From positions 7,874,001-7,938,000 of the forward strand of contig NZ_CP108131.1 of assembly GCF_036203305.1 (NCBI RefSeq): a stretch of DNA of 64,000 bases, written 5' to 3'. The translations under genes were made by a program, and so were the position numbers. The notes under the pieces are model-generated. The model was not told the origin of the DNA. It searched no databases and was given only the letters and a program-made list of their open reading frames with translations. This document shows positions 7,801 through 15,318 of the stretch, in pieces. Numbering within the stretch: position 1 is the first letter of the stretch; the number at the start of each line of letters is the position of its first letter. The DNA is from Streptomyces sp. NBC_00190 (GTDB lineage Bacteria; Actinomycetota; Actinomycetes; Streptomycetales; Streptomycetaceae).

Positions 7801-8440
7801 AGGCGGTGTACGAGCGCTGGCCGTCATGACGGACAACGAGACGGTCATCACGCTCAACCGGGACGGCTCGGCAGGATGCCGACGGCTGTCGATGGCCTAC
7901 GAAATCGCACAGCACACCGGCGAGGCCAACGACGTGGCCGTCAGCTCCGACGGGGCCTGGTTCGCGATCGCCAGTTCGAGCGGCGCGATCGAGGTGTGGG
8001 CCGGGGCCACCTGGTGGAGGGAGGACCACCACAAGCTCCACGACGCTTCCGGAGCGGTCACCGGCGTGGCCATCAGCCCCGACGGCACCTGGCTGGCGGC
8101 TTCCTACGCGTACGGGACGGTCCACATCTGGGACGTCCGCAACCGGATACGGATCCGGACACTGAGCGGCCACACCGGCCCGGTGAACGCGGTGGCCATC
8201 AGCCCCGACGGCACCAGGATCGCCACCGTCGGCGCGGACATGACGGTGCGGATCTGGGACCCCGGCCAGGAGGCGGCGTTGACGCTCATGCGCACCCGCA
8301 GCCGGCTCCACACCCTCGCGTTCGGTCCCGACGGCCGGTCGCTCTACGTCGGTGGTGACCACGGGCTGTTCGGATATGTCCTGCAGTCGGCCACCACCCC
8401 ACGTCCGATGTCCGGACCGCGCCGAGTGCAGGGCGCCTGA
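4877..8440 (+). CDS. Membrane-anchored STAND protein: NB-ARC ATPase with 14 WD40 repeats
   Basis: A 1187-residue protein from the ATG at 4877 (GCGAGG nine bases upstream). Residues 8-26 and 39-55 are hydrophobic and may anchor it in the membrane. The NB-ARC module has its P-loop GAGGFGKTT at 114-122, Walker B LLVLDDVW at 196-203, RLVTTRN at 221-227 and an MHD-like VHDVVRDYLR near 409-418. A Ser run at 444-449 precedes a helical arm. From about residue 590 come 14 WD40 units, each with an SPDGTWLAT-type turn, enough for two seven-bladed propellers. STAND proteins switch by nucleotide-driven oligomerisation when the sensor half binds a ligand. There is no obvious effector domain apart from the membrane anchor, so the output is unknown. 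Confidence 0.88.
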   Translation: MGRGRNWGIGTGVVCCVAAAVWLGTMAVRDGWGEADPVASVLGATAGIAALIVTLRTSGAGAGTGSTSEAGLPLSTAPPVPDWVVDRAEAREVVAAVCRGRGGSAVGITTGLHGAGGFGKTTLANVVCADPKVRRHFRDHVYVVTIGRDVRGRAAIAAKVAEVTRYLTGDARETGQDPDLAGQHLGGLLARRPRMLLVLDDVWEAEQLAPFLQGAHRTCVRLVTTRNPGVLPPGSTPVTVDRMSSHQALAVLTHGLDLPEAISRALVDATGRWALLLRMANQRLAAQAATGADAAAAAYQLLNRLRAQGPTGADDPDVPLDLNDPKRRNAAVRASIQAATTLLPPDGARRFAELGIFAEDDAIPVPLVLRLWEATGNLEEARARDLCKQMADLSLLTLDTTVTDGVVSVHDVVRDYLRAELAGELAAVNGVFVDSLAPQLPYASSSSSSAIATPVVRAWWRTESRYLHDHLVEHFMDADRRDLAEALAGDLRWIRAHLERLGPNAAIRDLDRVRTPATRTMARDLARAAHLLTPTDPPDALDAVLRSRLGPLPHWRTRHVPLTGSLPTLVNMWAPPDLPDPLLMRSHVDTTHDATALAVNSHGTWLASAGRDGAVRIRSVSTGADVRTLGGAHSGPLAALTISPTDTWLATAGVDGTVRVWDTASGAQVHTLAGDTSWVTELVADPNAAWLATVNRDGTTRLWDTASWRPLRTLALPSGTPATWSPYAVRAVGATSDGARLTTIDSAGVVRTWNTADGTLAATVTCGAGPVRAACVSPDGGWLAIADGDGTVSLRAMDSGAELRRLTAHPRTVDALSVSPDGAWLATSGSEGTVRLWDAANGAELRTLTGIDHVRSIVISPDRTWLASITRDGAVRTWDTSSGTEPTGGSRQAVAVRTLAISPDGTWLATTGTDGLVRTWSPATGEETGTLTGHRGILDAVAISPDGTTIATSARDGSVRLFDRITGGESMSSRRGGVRALAVMTDNETVITLNRDGSAGCRRLSMAYEIAQHTGEANDVAVSSDGAWFAIASSSGAIEVWAGATWWREDHHKLHDASGAVTGVAISPDGTWLAASYAYGTVHIWDVRNRIRIRTLSGHTGPVNAVAISPDGTRIATVGADMTVRIWDPGQEAALTLMRTRSRLHTLAFGPDGRSLYVGGDHGLFGYVLQSATTPRPMSGPRRVQGA

Positions 8441-8460
8441 GCGCTGCGGAATCGGCCGGT

Positions 8461-8506
8461 CCGGGGCGGCGCCCTGCCGTGGCCGGCAGGGTCTGCACCG
8501 CCCCGT
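8461..8506. terminator. Bidirectional terminator between convergent genes
   Basis: An inner hairpin CCCTGCCG-TGGC-CGGCAGGG (8472-8491) is enclosed by a second pair, CGGGGCGG (8462-8469) with CCGCCCCG (8498-8505). It sits exactly in the 66-bp gap between the STAND gene and the converging flavin oxidase gene. Confidence 0.7.
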
Positions 8507-10123
8507 TCAGTCCACGAGCACGCCCGGATTGAGGATGCCCCGCGGATCGAGCGCCCCCTTCGCGGCCCGCAGCGCGAGGGCGAAGGGCTCGGGGCGCTGG
8601 CGGTCGTAGCCAGGACGGTGGTCCCGGCCGACGGCGTGGTGGTGGGTGATGGTGGCCCGGTGGCGGTGCAGGACCTCGCTCGCGACGGCCTTGAGGTCGT
8701 CCCAGAGGGCGACCTCGTCACCGGCGCGGCCCGCGGCGAGGACGGTGAAGTACGGGGCCGCGCCGTCCGGATACACGTGCGTCAGGCGACAGTTGACGGT
8801 CGCGGGATGTCCGGTGGCCTTGAGGGCCGCCTCGCCCACCTCGGTACGCACCGCGTCGATCAGCCCGGGGATCCGGTCCCAGGTGGCCGCCGTCTCGAAG
8901 GTCTCCGCGACGGCGCCCATCCTGGCCAGGCCGTCACGGAGGTACGGCATCCGCAGGAAGGCCGAGCGCCAGGCGCTCACGGCCGCGTCGCCGGCCGGGG
9001 CCCCGCCGGAGGTCCCGTCCGGGCCGGTGGTCGCGTCGTACCGGCCGCCGTACGAGCGGGCCAGGCCGACGGCCTGTTCGAGCCGGGCGGCCACCGGTTC
9101 GTCCGCCGACTCGAACCCCAGGACCAGCACGGCGCAGCCGTCCCGCGCAGCGCCCGACAGCGCGGCCTCACCGGCGTCCAGCAGACGGCAGTTGGCGGGG
9201 GAGAGGCCGGACTGCGCGATGGCGCGCACCGCCCGGAGCGCGTCGTGGAAGTTCGCGAAGGCGACTGCGGCGGACGCCTTGTGGCGGGGGCGTAGCTGCA
9301 GGCGGACCCATGCCTCGGTGATGACGCCGAGGGCCCCCTCGGAGCCCAGGAACAGGCGGTCGGGGGAGGGGCCCGCCCCCGAGGCGGGCAGTCGCCAGGA
9401 GCTGCTCGTACCGGCCGGGGTGACGACGCGCAGCGACTGCACGAAGTCGTCGATGTGCGTGCGGCCGGTGGCGTAGTGGCCGCCGGCGCGGGTGGCGAGC
9501 CAGCCGCCCAGGGTGGAGAACTCGAAGCTCTGCGGGAAGTGCCGCAGGGTGAGGCCGTGGGGCCGCAGCTGGTCCTCCAGGCTCGGCCCGAGGGTGCCGG
9601 CCTGGATGCGCGCGGCCCGGCCCTCGGTGTCGACCTCCAGGACGCGGCCCATGGCGGTCAGGTCGAGGGACATCACCGCCCGGTGGGCGTCGCCGCGGTA
9701 CTCCACGCCCCCGGTGACCGAGGAACCCCCTCCGTACGGGACGACGGCGACCTGCCGGTCACCGGCCCAGTCCAGCAGGTCGCTCACGCCCCGTTCGTCC
9801 GTCGGGCGGGCGACGAGATCGGGGATGCGGCCGGGTCGCCCGCGCAGGGCGCGCACCACGTCGCGGTACGCCTTTCCCATGGCGTGGGCGGCGCGGTCCC
9901 CGGGATCGGCGGTGACCAGGTGGTCGAGGCTCCGCGGGGGTTCGACGGCGGGGCTCCCAATGCCCAGGTCGCGGACGCGTGGCACGGGGAGCGGGTGGCC
10001 GAGCGTGCCGGGGAGCAGGGCGCCCATCGCGGCGCATTCGTCGTCGTCGGGATGTGCGTCCGTCCAACCCCAGCCCCACCAGGAGCGGGTGCGGGACGTC
10101 GGCTGCGGGGTGGTGCCGGCCAT
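8507..10123 (-). CDS. FAD-binding oxidase, alkyldihydroxyacetonephosphate synthase-like
   Basis: A 538-residue flavoprotein of the PCMH/VAO fold. The FAD pyrophosphate loop is VVPYGGGSSVTGGVE, followed by SLDLTAMGRVLEVDTEGRAARIQAG and the typical TLGGWLATRAGGHYATG. Near the C terminus HHHAVGRDHRPGYDRQ carries the His cluster seen in alkyl-DHAP synthases, which swap the acyl chain of acyl-DHAP for a fatty alcohol to make ether lipids. Bacterial relatives often act on other alcohols, so the substrate is open. The ATG at 10123 lies 63 bp from a divergent TetR gene. A longer open frame reaching 10987 on the same strand crosses that TetR gene and is not real. Control by the TetR protein is likely. 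Confidence 0.85.
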   Translation of the reverse strand: MAGTTPQPTSRTRSWWGWGWTDAHPDDDECAAMGALLPGTLGHPLPVPRVRDLGIGSPAVEPPRSLDHLVTADPGDRAAHAMGKAYRDVVRALRGRPGRIPDLVARPTDERGVSDLLDWAGDRQVAVVPYGGGSSVTGGVEYRGDAHRAVMSLDLTAMGRVLEVDTEGRAARIQAGTLGPSLEDQLRPHGLTLRHFPQSFEFSTLGGWLATRAGGHYATGRTHIDDFVQSLRVVTPAGTSSSWRLPASGAGPSPDRLFLGSEGALGVITEAWVRLQLRPRHKASAAVAFANFHDALRAVRAIAQSGLSPANCRLLDAGEAALSGAARDGCAVLVLGFESADEPVAARLEQAVGLARSYGGRYDATTGPDGTSGGAPAGDAAVSAWRSAFLRMPYLRDGLARMGAVAETFETAATWDRIPGLIDAVRTEVGEAALKATGHPATVNCRLTHVYPDGAAPYFTVLAAGRAGDEVALWDDLKAVASEVLHRHRATITHHHAVGRDHRPGYDRQRPEPFALALRAAKGALDPRGILNPGVLVD

Positions 10124-10145
10124 GGGTGCGCTCCAGAGGTCAAAT

Positions 10146-10165
10146 AATTTACCTAGTGGTAAATT
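10146..10165. promoter_or_regulatory. Perfect 20-bp palindrome, likely TetR operator, with adjacent promoter
   Basis: AATTTACC-TAGT-GGTAAATT is a perfect dyad in an AT-rich gap between the divergent flavin oxidase and TetR genes. GATAAT at 10173-10178 looks like a -10 box for the TetR gene and would place the transcript start at or near its ATG (10187), which has no ribosome site. Binding by the TetR protein is inferred from position. Confidence 0.75.
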
Positions 10166-10186
10166 ACCTACTGATAATATGCGCTC

Positions 10187-10819
10187 ATGGCAACCCCTTC
10201 TTCGAAAGCCGGCACCAAGGGAGTCCCGAAGCACCACCGTCGGCAGCAGATGCTGGACGCCGCCACGGAGGAGTTCGGCATCCGTGGCTATGCGGCCGCG
10301 TCGCTTCCCGCGATCGCCGCGCGCGTGGGCGTCACCAAGACGCTGCTGCACCAGTACTGCGGCACCAAGGAGGAGCTGTACATCGCCTGCCTGGTCCCTG
10401 TCGGGGACCGGCTCCTGGACGCGATCCGTACCGCGATGAGCCCGGACGGGACGGGGCCGCACACGCCGCTGCGCGTACTCCGCGGCATCTTCACCGCCCT
10501 GGAGGGGCAGCGGGAGGCGTGGTTCGTGCTGTACGACACCACCCTGCCGCCCGGCGGGGACGCCGCGCGCCGGGCGGCGGAGTACTGGTCGGCCATCGAC
10601 CGGCTCGCCGCCGGGGGCACCGCCGAACTGCTGCGCGCGGCCGGATCCGCCGACCCGCTGGACGCCGACGCGCTCAAGTACGTCTGGCGGGACCTGGTCG
10701 CCACCCTCGTCCGCTGGTGGGTCAAGCACCCGGAGCAGACCCCGGAGGCCATGACGCAGCGCTGCGCCCGCCTCTTCGCGGCCGCCGCCACCCTCACCTC
10801 GGACAGTCGCTTCGGCTGA
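10187..10819 (+). CDS. TetR-family transcriptional regulator
   Basis: A 210-residue protein with the TetR N-terminal DNA-binding domain: RRQQMLDAATEEFGIRGYAAASLPAIAARVGVTKTLLHQY, in which the recognition helix is VTKTLLHQYCGTKEELY. The rest is all-helical and variable, as in ligand-binding TetR cores. The message is probably leaderless, since a GATAAT box lies nine bases before the ATG and no Shine-Dalgarno is seen. It is divergent from the alkyl-DHAP synthase-like oxidase with a perfect palindrome between them, so it probably represses both itself and that gene. The ligand is unknown, perhaps a lipid or alcohol. Confidence 0.88.
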   Translation: MATPSSKAGTKGVPKHHRRQQMLDAATEEFGIRGYAAASLPAIAARVGVTKTLLHQYCGTKEELYIACLVPVGDRLLDAIRTAMSPDGTGPHTPLRVLRGIFTALEGQREAWFVLYDTTLPPGGDAARRAAEYWSAIDRLAAGGTAELLRAAGSADPLDADALKYVWRDLVATLVRWWVKHPEQTPEAMTQRCARLFAAAATLTSDSRFG

Positions 10820-10974
10820 AGCCGGGCTCCTCGCCGGCCCCCCGGCAAACGGCCCCGCGGTCGCGAGCGCTCCGCGTGGAACCGGGTCATCATGGCCGGA
10901 GACCGGCGGGGCTTTCGTGCGGCCGCCGGACCTGCACGTGGCGGCACGTCCGAGCCGGAAGGTGAGTCGTACGC

Positions 10975-11073
10975 ATGGACGAATCACGCAGAGCCTGGTG
11001 CATGGTCGGCGGTGTCGTCGCCGTCATCCTCCTGGACCTCTTGGTCATCATCCTGATGAACACCGTCTGGTGA
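10975..11073 (+). CDS. 32-residue single-pass membrane miniprotein
   Basis: The ATG at 10975 has an excellent site, GGAAGGTGAG, eight bases upstream. It encodes MDESRRAWCMVGGVVAVILLD, then LLVIILMNTVW and TGA: a charged head of six residues and one continuous hydrophobic helix. It stands alone between a TetR gene and the NPP1-like gene and is followed by a small hairpin. Family unknown. The strong ribosome site and the clean membrane helix make it more than a chance ORF. Confidence 0.6.
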   Translation: MDESRRAWCMVGGVVAVILLDLLVIILMNTVW

Positions 11074-11090
11074 TCACCGCGAGACGGTGA
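11074..11090 (+). terminator. Small hairpin after the miniprotein gene
   Basis: TCACCG-CGAGA-CGGTGA begins directly after the TGA of the 32-residue ORF. The stem is only six base pairs and no T-run follows, so it may be a weak terminator or an mRNA end structure. Confidence 0.35.
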
Positions 11091-11509
11091 CCCGCCTCTA
11101 CGGCTGAGGCCGTCTTCGGCTCACACCCCGCTCGGCCTCCCGCGCCGCGCGGCGAGGTGTCCCCGGTGGCCGACGGGTCCGCCCCCGCCCAGGACCGGTG
11201 CCGCACCTGCCCGCCGTAACGTGGCCGTGACGAGCTGCCCCGTGCCGTGCGCCGTGCGCCGTGCCTCGGGCGCCGGGCCCTGCGCCGTAGGAGCCGTGGC
11301 CCGAGCTGCGTCGCGGCCTGCGCTCATCACTGACTCTCTGTCAACTCTCTTTCGATCGAAGGCTGTTCATGGGCACCCGTGCCAGGAAGAAGGGGTGCCC
11401 GGACCCTTGCTGTGCCGCCCCGGTTCGCGAATGATGCTTCCGGCGTGTCGGCCGACGGTGGTCGTGGTCCGTCCCGCCACCTGATTCCGACCGGCCCGGG
11501 AGGCCTGTT
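11091..11509. other. Noncoding stretch upstream of the NPP1-like gene
   Basis: No ORF here has convincing codon use or a start site. A 10-bp palindrome TTCGATCGAA lies at 11351-11360 inside a relatively AT-rich patch (11331-11370) that could hold the promoter of the downstream secreted protein. Nothing else stands out. Confidence 0.4.
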
Positions 11510-12277
11510 TTGCGGACGAACCGTCACATCCGGAGATCCATCGTGGTCGCCGGCGCCACCCTCGCGCTGGTCGTCGGCGTTACCCAAGTGGCCTTCGCGG
11601 CGCCACCGCCGGCCCTGCCCGCCCAGGCCGAAGCGATCGAGATGACCTTCCAGCCGGCCTACGACTACGACACCGACGGCTGCTACCCGACACCCGCCAT
11701 AGGCTCGAACGGTGTCCTGAACGGCGGGCTCAAACCCACCGGCGCCCTCAACGGCAGCTGCCGGGACGCCTCGGACCTCGACAACACCAACGGCTACTCC
11801 CGCTGGACCTGCAACAACGGCTGGTGCGCCGTGATGTACGCGCTGTACTTCGAGAAGGACCAGGCCCTCCCGGGCAGCAGCCTCGGAGGCCACCGCCACG
11901 ACTGGGAACACGTGGTGGTGTGGATCCAGGGCAACGAAGCCAAGTACGTCTCGACCTCCGCCCACGGCGACTTCAACATCCACACGCGCGACCAGATCCG
12001 CTGGGACGGCACCCACCCCAAGATCGTCTACCACAAGGACGGCATCAGCACGCACTGCTTCCGCGCGGCGAACACCAACGACGAACCGCCCGAGAACCAC
12101 CGCCGCACCTGGCAGTTCCCCGCGCTCGTCGGGTGGTCGGGCTACCCGGCGACACTGCGGGACAAGCTCAGCGCGGCCGATTTCGGCAGCGCGCACTTCG
12201 GCCTGAAGGACGGCGCCTTCGCGTCCCACCTGGCGGAGGCCAAGCCCGCGGGCATCGCCTTCGACCCGTACCTGTAG
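11510..12277 (+). CDS. Secreted NPP1-family (necrosis-inducing protein-like) protein
   Basis: A 255-residue protein starting at TTG 11510 with CGGGAGG about six bases upstream. A signal peptide covers residues 1-30 (IVVAGATLALVVGV, cut after VAFA). The mature part has the NPP1 core: GHRHDWEHVVVWI, containing the heptapeptide GHRHDWE whose acidic and His residues bind a divalent metal in NLP proteins. Paired cysteines occur (DGCYPT and NGSCRD; CNNGWC). NLP proteins from plant pathogens permeabilise dicot membranes through sphingolipid binding; Streptomyces members are common and mostly uncharacterised, so plant toxicity should not be assumed. It ends convergent to a membrane protein gene. Confidence 0.88.
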   Translation: MRTNRHIRRSIVVAGATLALVVGVTQVAFAAPPPALPAQAEAIEMTFQPAYDYDTDGCYPTPAIGSNGVLNGGLKPTGALNGSCRDASDLDNTNGYSRWTCNNGWCAVMYALYFEKDQALPGSSLGGHRHDWEHVVVWIQGNEAKYVSTSAHGDFNIHTRDQIRWDGTHPKIVYHKDGISTHCFRAANTNDEPPENHRRTWQFPALVGWSGYPATLRDKLSAADFGSAHFGLKDGAFASHLAEAKPAGIAFDPYL

Positions 12278-12286
12278 ACGGACGGC

Positions 12287-12301
12287 CACCGGCTGCCGGT
12301 G
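12287..12301. terminator. Possible terminator between convergent genes
   Basis: CACCGG-CTG-CCGGTG forms a six-pair hairpin in the 44-bp gap between the NPP1-like gene and the converging membrane protein gene. It is short; position is the main argument. Confidence 0.4.
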
Positions 12302-12321
12302 TGGGCGGCCGGCGGCTCACG

Positions 12322-13665
12322 TCACCGTGCCGGCGGTTCGTGCCCTCCTGCGCGCGCCGTGCTCCCGGCGCTCGCGCCGCTCCCGTCCTCCGCGAGGAAT
12401 TCCGCCACGGCCATCGCGAAGAGGAGCACCAGTGCGATGACGAGGATGACCAGGCCCGTCGGGTAGCTCCACAGGACGAAGGTCAGCACGGCCGCGGCGA
12501 CCAGGACCCAGGTGATCCAGCCGCGGTGGCGCTGGACGAACGGGCCGACCGGGCCGGTGCGCATGCCCGCCCGGTCCGCCGTGGAGCGGACGGCGCTGAT
12601 GCCCGAGTGCCACACCTGTCGTACGAGCGTGGCCCAGCGGCCGGGGCCGCTCAGCCAGGCGGCCAGCGCGATCACCACGCCGAGCACCACGGTCATCCGG
12701 ACCGTCGTACGCAGGTAGCGCGTCAACGCGTCGTAGACGCTCTCCGCCGCGGGCTGCGAGACGCTGTCCGGCAGCCCGTTCAGGTACATCACGCGGAAGA
12801 CGGTCAGGCCCACGCCGAGCATGAGCGTGGCGAAGGCGAAGGCCAGTGCGGCCGTCACGAGAACGCGGCGGCGGTGTCGGGAGAGGAGCACGCCGGCGGC
12901 GACCAGCAGCACCGAGAGCACCGGCAGCCAGGTGCCGGCGAGCTGCAGGAGGCGGAAGTAGGTCTTGACCTTGCCGATGTCGTCCGACCGCAGGACCGTG
13001 AAATCGGTGTGCACCTCGGGGATCTTCGAGGCCACCGTCATGCCTTCGTCGACGAGACGCTGCTTGACCTGATCGACGACCGGGCCGAGGTCGACGGTCA
13101 CCGAGTCGTTCTTGATCTTCACCGCGGCGTCGCCGCTGCCCGTGAGGGCCTTCACCACCGCGGTGTGGATGCGACGGTTGGCGTCCGTCCAGATCCGCGC
13201 GAAGGTGTCGGAGGCGATGACGTCCTGCGCCTTGTCGTGGACGAAGCTGCGGACCGCGCTCTCGAGCGAGTTGCCGAGCTTGCCGAGTGCCTTCTCCAGA
13301 AGCGGCCGGTCGGTGGGCGCCACGCCTTCCAGCAGCGCCGGGATATCGATGTGCTCCATCACCGCGTTGGTGACCCGGTTGGCCGCTGCCGCCTGGATGT
13401 CCGGGTCGGAGGCGAGCGGGGCGACCGTCTGCACGTACCGGTTCGTGTCGCCGATCTCGCTCGACGCCCATGCCGCGACGGCCGCGAGCGGGGCGAGGAC
13501 ACAGCCGATGATGATGAGCACGGCGGCGAAGAAGGACTTCCACCGGTGATGGGGCTCCCGGGCCGCCTTCGCCGCCTCCAGTGCCGCCACCCGGGAGCGC
13601 AGGTGTTCGAGTTCAGCGCGCTCGGGGTCCGCGCCAGGGCGTCCCGTTGCACCTTCGTCCGTCAT
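12322..13665 (-). CDS. Polytopic membrane protein, 447 aa, unknown function
   Basis: A short coiled coil (ELEHLRSRVAALEAAKAA, about residues 18-35) precedes a first membrane helix near 43-67. A long extracytoplasmic region of about 190 residues follows, with helices and repeated valines (RVTNAVMEHIDIPALLEG and VKIKNDSVTVDLGPVVDQVK). Four to five more membrane helices lie between about 245 and 430. A single helix, a large outside domain and a helix bundle suggest a surface sensor or envelope protein. Similar proteins are widespread in actinomycetes and usually annotated only as integral membrane protein. It is 125 bp upstream of the DUF2254 gene on the same strand, so co-transcription is possible but unproven. 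Confidence 0.8.
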   Translation of the reverse strand: MTDEGATGRPGADPERAELEHLRSRVAALEAAKAAREPHHRWKSFFAAVLIIIGCVLAPLAAVAAWASSEIGDTNRYVQTVAPLASDPDIQAAAANRVTNAVMEHIDIPALLEGVAPTDRPLLEKALGKLGNSLESAVRSFVHDKAQDVIASDTFARIWTDANRRIHTAVVKALTGSGDAAVKIKNDSVTVDLGPVVDQVKQRLVDEGMTVASKIPEVHTDFTVLRSDDIGKVKTYFRLLQLAGTWLPVLSVLLVAAGVLLSRHRRRVLVTAALAFAFATLMLGVGLTVFRVMYLNGLPDSVSQPAAESVYDALTRYLRTTVRMTVVLGVVIALAAWLSGPGRWATLVRQVWHSGISAVRSTADRAGMRTGPVGPFVQRHRGWITWVLVAAAVLTFVLWSYPTGLVILVIALVLLFAMAVAEFLAEDGSGASAGSTARAGGHEPPAR

Positions 13666-13790
13666 GGCGCGTCCTTTCCCGGCGATGGGGGTTCACCTTG
13701 CAGGGGACCGCGCCGGGCGGGCGGACGCGAGTGAACCGCGTCCGAGTGGGTGAACGAGTGGGCGAGCAGGTGAGTGGACGGGCGGACGGC

Positions 13791-15086
13791 TCAGGGGGAG
13801 GGCTCGCTCCGAGGACGCCGCGCACCGCCGATGCCCTGCCGGTCGGCCGTCCGCGCGCTCGCGCGGCGGGCGGGGTCGGTGAACGACCGCTGGACGGCTT
13901 CGTCGAGGAGGACGAGTTCCGCCCGTACCGCCGGCAGACGTTCGGCCGGCTGGGTCTCCAGCAGGTCCTCCAGCAGTGCGCGCAGCCGCCTGCACACCTG
14001 GAAGGACGTGGCTCCGTACTCGCGGATCTCGGTGACGCCGAGCTGGAGGTAGTCCTCCCAGCCGCGGCCCGGCACCACCAGCCGCGGCCGGCCCTGGCCG
14101 TCGGCGAGCACGTACCGGCTCCGGAGCCCGGCCCGGCCGACGGCGTGCAGGAACGTGTCGATGTGGTTGAGCACCTGCACGGCGGTCGTCGGGTCGTTCA
14201 CGGCGGGCGACAGGGCGCGGATGGCGATGTCGACGAGGATGCGCAGGGCGAAGGCGGGGTCCTGCTCGATGGTGCGTTCGGTCCCGAGGGCGACGAGCCC
14301 GGTCACCTGCCGCGGGTCGGGCGTCCGCGCGGAGCCGTGGGCCTCGACGAGGGTGGTGCCGGGCGGCACGAAGTCGCCGACCTGGTGGGCCAGTACGAGG
14401 ACGCAGTCGAGGCGGACGGCGGCGGCGATCATCCCCGTCGCGTCGAACGCCTGGATGACTCCGCCCCGCTCGGACCGGATGCGGGTCACCGGACCGGTCG
14501 GCGGCAGGGGAGACCCGTCGCGTGCTTCGGCGCCATGGATGCGTTCCGTCGCGCGGACGAGCACTTTCCCGCCCAAGCGCCCCACCAGGTCGGCGATGGC
14601 CACGGGCCGGAGGTTGTGGGTGAACCGGTTGAGGTAGATCAGCAGCAGTACGAGGCTGACGGAGACGGCCACACCGGACAGGGTCACCCCGAGGTCGGGT
14701 ACGTTGTCCGACTCGATCTTGCGCAGCAGGGAGAAGGCGTACGCGAACGTGCCGGTGAACGTGGCCAGCACGAGTTTCTGCAGCCGGTCGCGGTACCAGA
14801 GGCGCATGTAGCGCGGGGACAGCGTTCCCGTGGCCTGCTGGACGACGAGCACACCGATGGTCACGACGAACCCCAGCAGCGCGACCATGGATCCGACGAC
14901 CGAGCTGAGCACATTGCTCGCGGTCGTCGCGGAGTACTGCCAGTTGTCCGGCACCCAGCCCGCCGGCTCCACGTCTGCGAGCCACTCGGCGAGCAACGCG
15001 CCCAGGACGAGTCCGATCAGCGGGATGATCCACAGGCTCGCCTTGGCGTACTGCCTCAACCGGAAGCGCGCCGCCCAGGACATCAT
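13791..15086 (-). CDS. DUF2254 membrane protein
   Basis: A 431-residue protein with four hydrophobic helices in the first 170 residues: SLWIIPLIGLVLGALL; NVLSSVVGSMVALLGFVVTIGVLVVQQ; KLVLATFTGTFAYAFSLL; and LSGVAVSVSLVLLLIYLNRF. The phrase QQATGTLSPRYMRLWYRDR and the later ALSPAVNDPTTAVQVLNHID are hallmarks of DUF2254. The soluble C-terminal half contains a barrel-like segment (GGVIQAFDATGMIAAAVRLDC). Function is unknown. The start at 15086 is preferred to the GTG at 15110 because GGGAG lies six bases before it. It is divergent from the GH15 gene with 232 bp between. Confidence 0.85.
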   Translation of the reverse strand: MMSWAARFRLRQYAKASLWIIPLIGLVLGALLAEWLADVEPAGWVPDNWQYSATTASNVLSSVVGSMVALLGFVVTIGVLVVQQATGTLSPRYMRLWYRDRLQKLVLATFTGTFAYAFSLLRKIESDNVPDLGVTLSGVAVSVSLVLLLIYLNRFTHNLRPVAIADLVGRLGGKVLVRATERIHGAEARDGSPLPPTGPVTRIRSERGGVIQAFDATGMIAAAVRLDCVLVLAHQVGDFVPPGTTLVEAHGSARTPDPRQVTGLVALGTERTIEQDPAFALRILVDIAIRALSPAVNDPTTAVQVLNHIDTFLHAVGRAGLRSRYVLADGQGRPRLVVPGRGWEDYLQLGVTEIREYGATSFQVCRRLRALLEDLLETQPAERLPAVRAELVLLDEAVQRSFTDPARRASARTADRQGIGGARRPRSEPSP

Positions 15087-15318
15087 CGTCCGCTCCCGTG
15101 CGGTCCCCACCGCGGACCGCCGGAGGTTTCGGGAGCCGGTGCAAGGGTCGACGGCACGGGCAGCCTCCGGATCCGGCGGTGCGATGCGGCCTGAACATCC
15201 CGTTCGTGCCGTTCCATGCTAGAGCCGTTTCCCGGGGGGTGCAGGTGCAGCCCGCTCGGCGGGCTGGCCCGGTATTCCGTGCTTAAGCTGACTGGGTGGC
15301 GTCGGAAGGGGTTCTCCC

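Noticed and set aside
6600..8420. Repeated DNA suspected to be a CRISPR array or minisatellite
   Set aside because: The periodicity of about 120-130 bp is coding WD40 repeats, with varying bases and no spacers.
8507..10987. 826-aa extension of the flavin oxidase across the TetR gene
   Set aside because: The extra residues are antisense TetR sequence; the ATG at 10123 and the divergent operator region mark the real start.
11121..11484. Short open frames on both strands between the miniprotein and NPP1-like genes
   Set aside because: No ribosome sites, Arg/Pro/Ala-rich shadow composition and no conserved motif.
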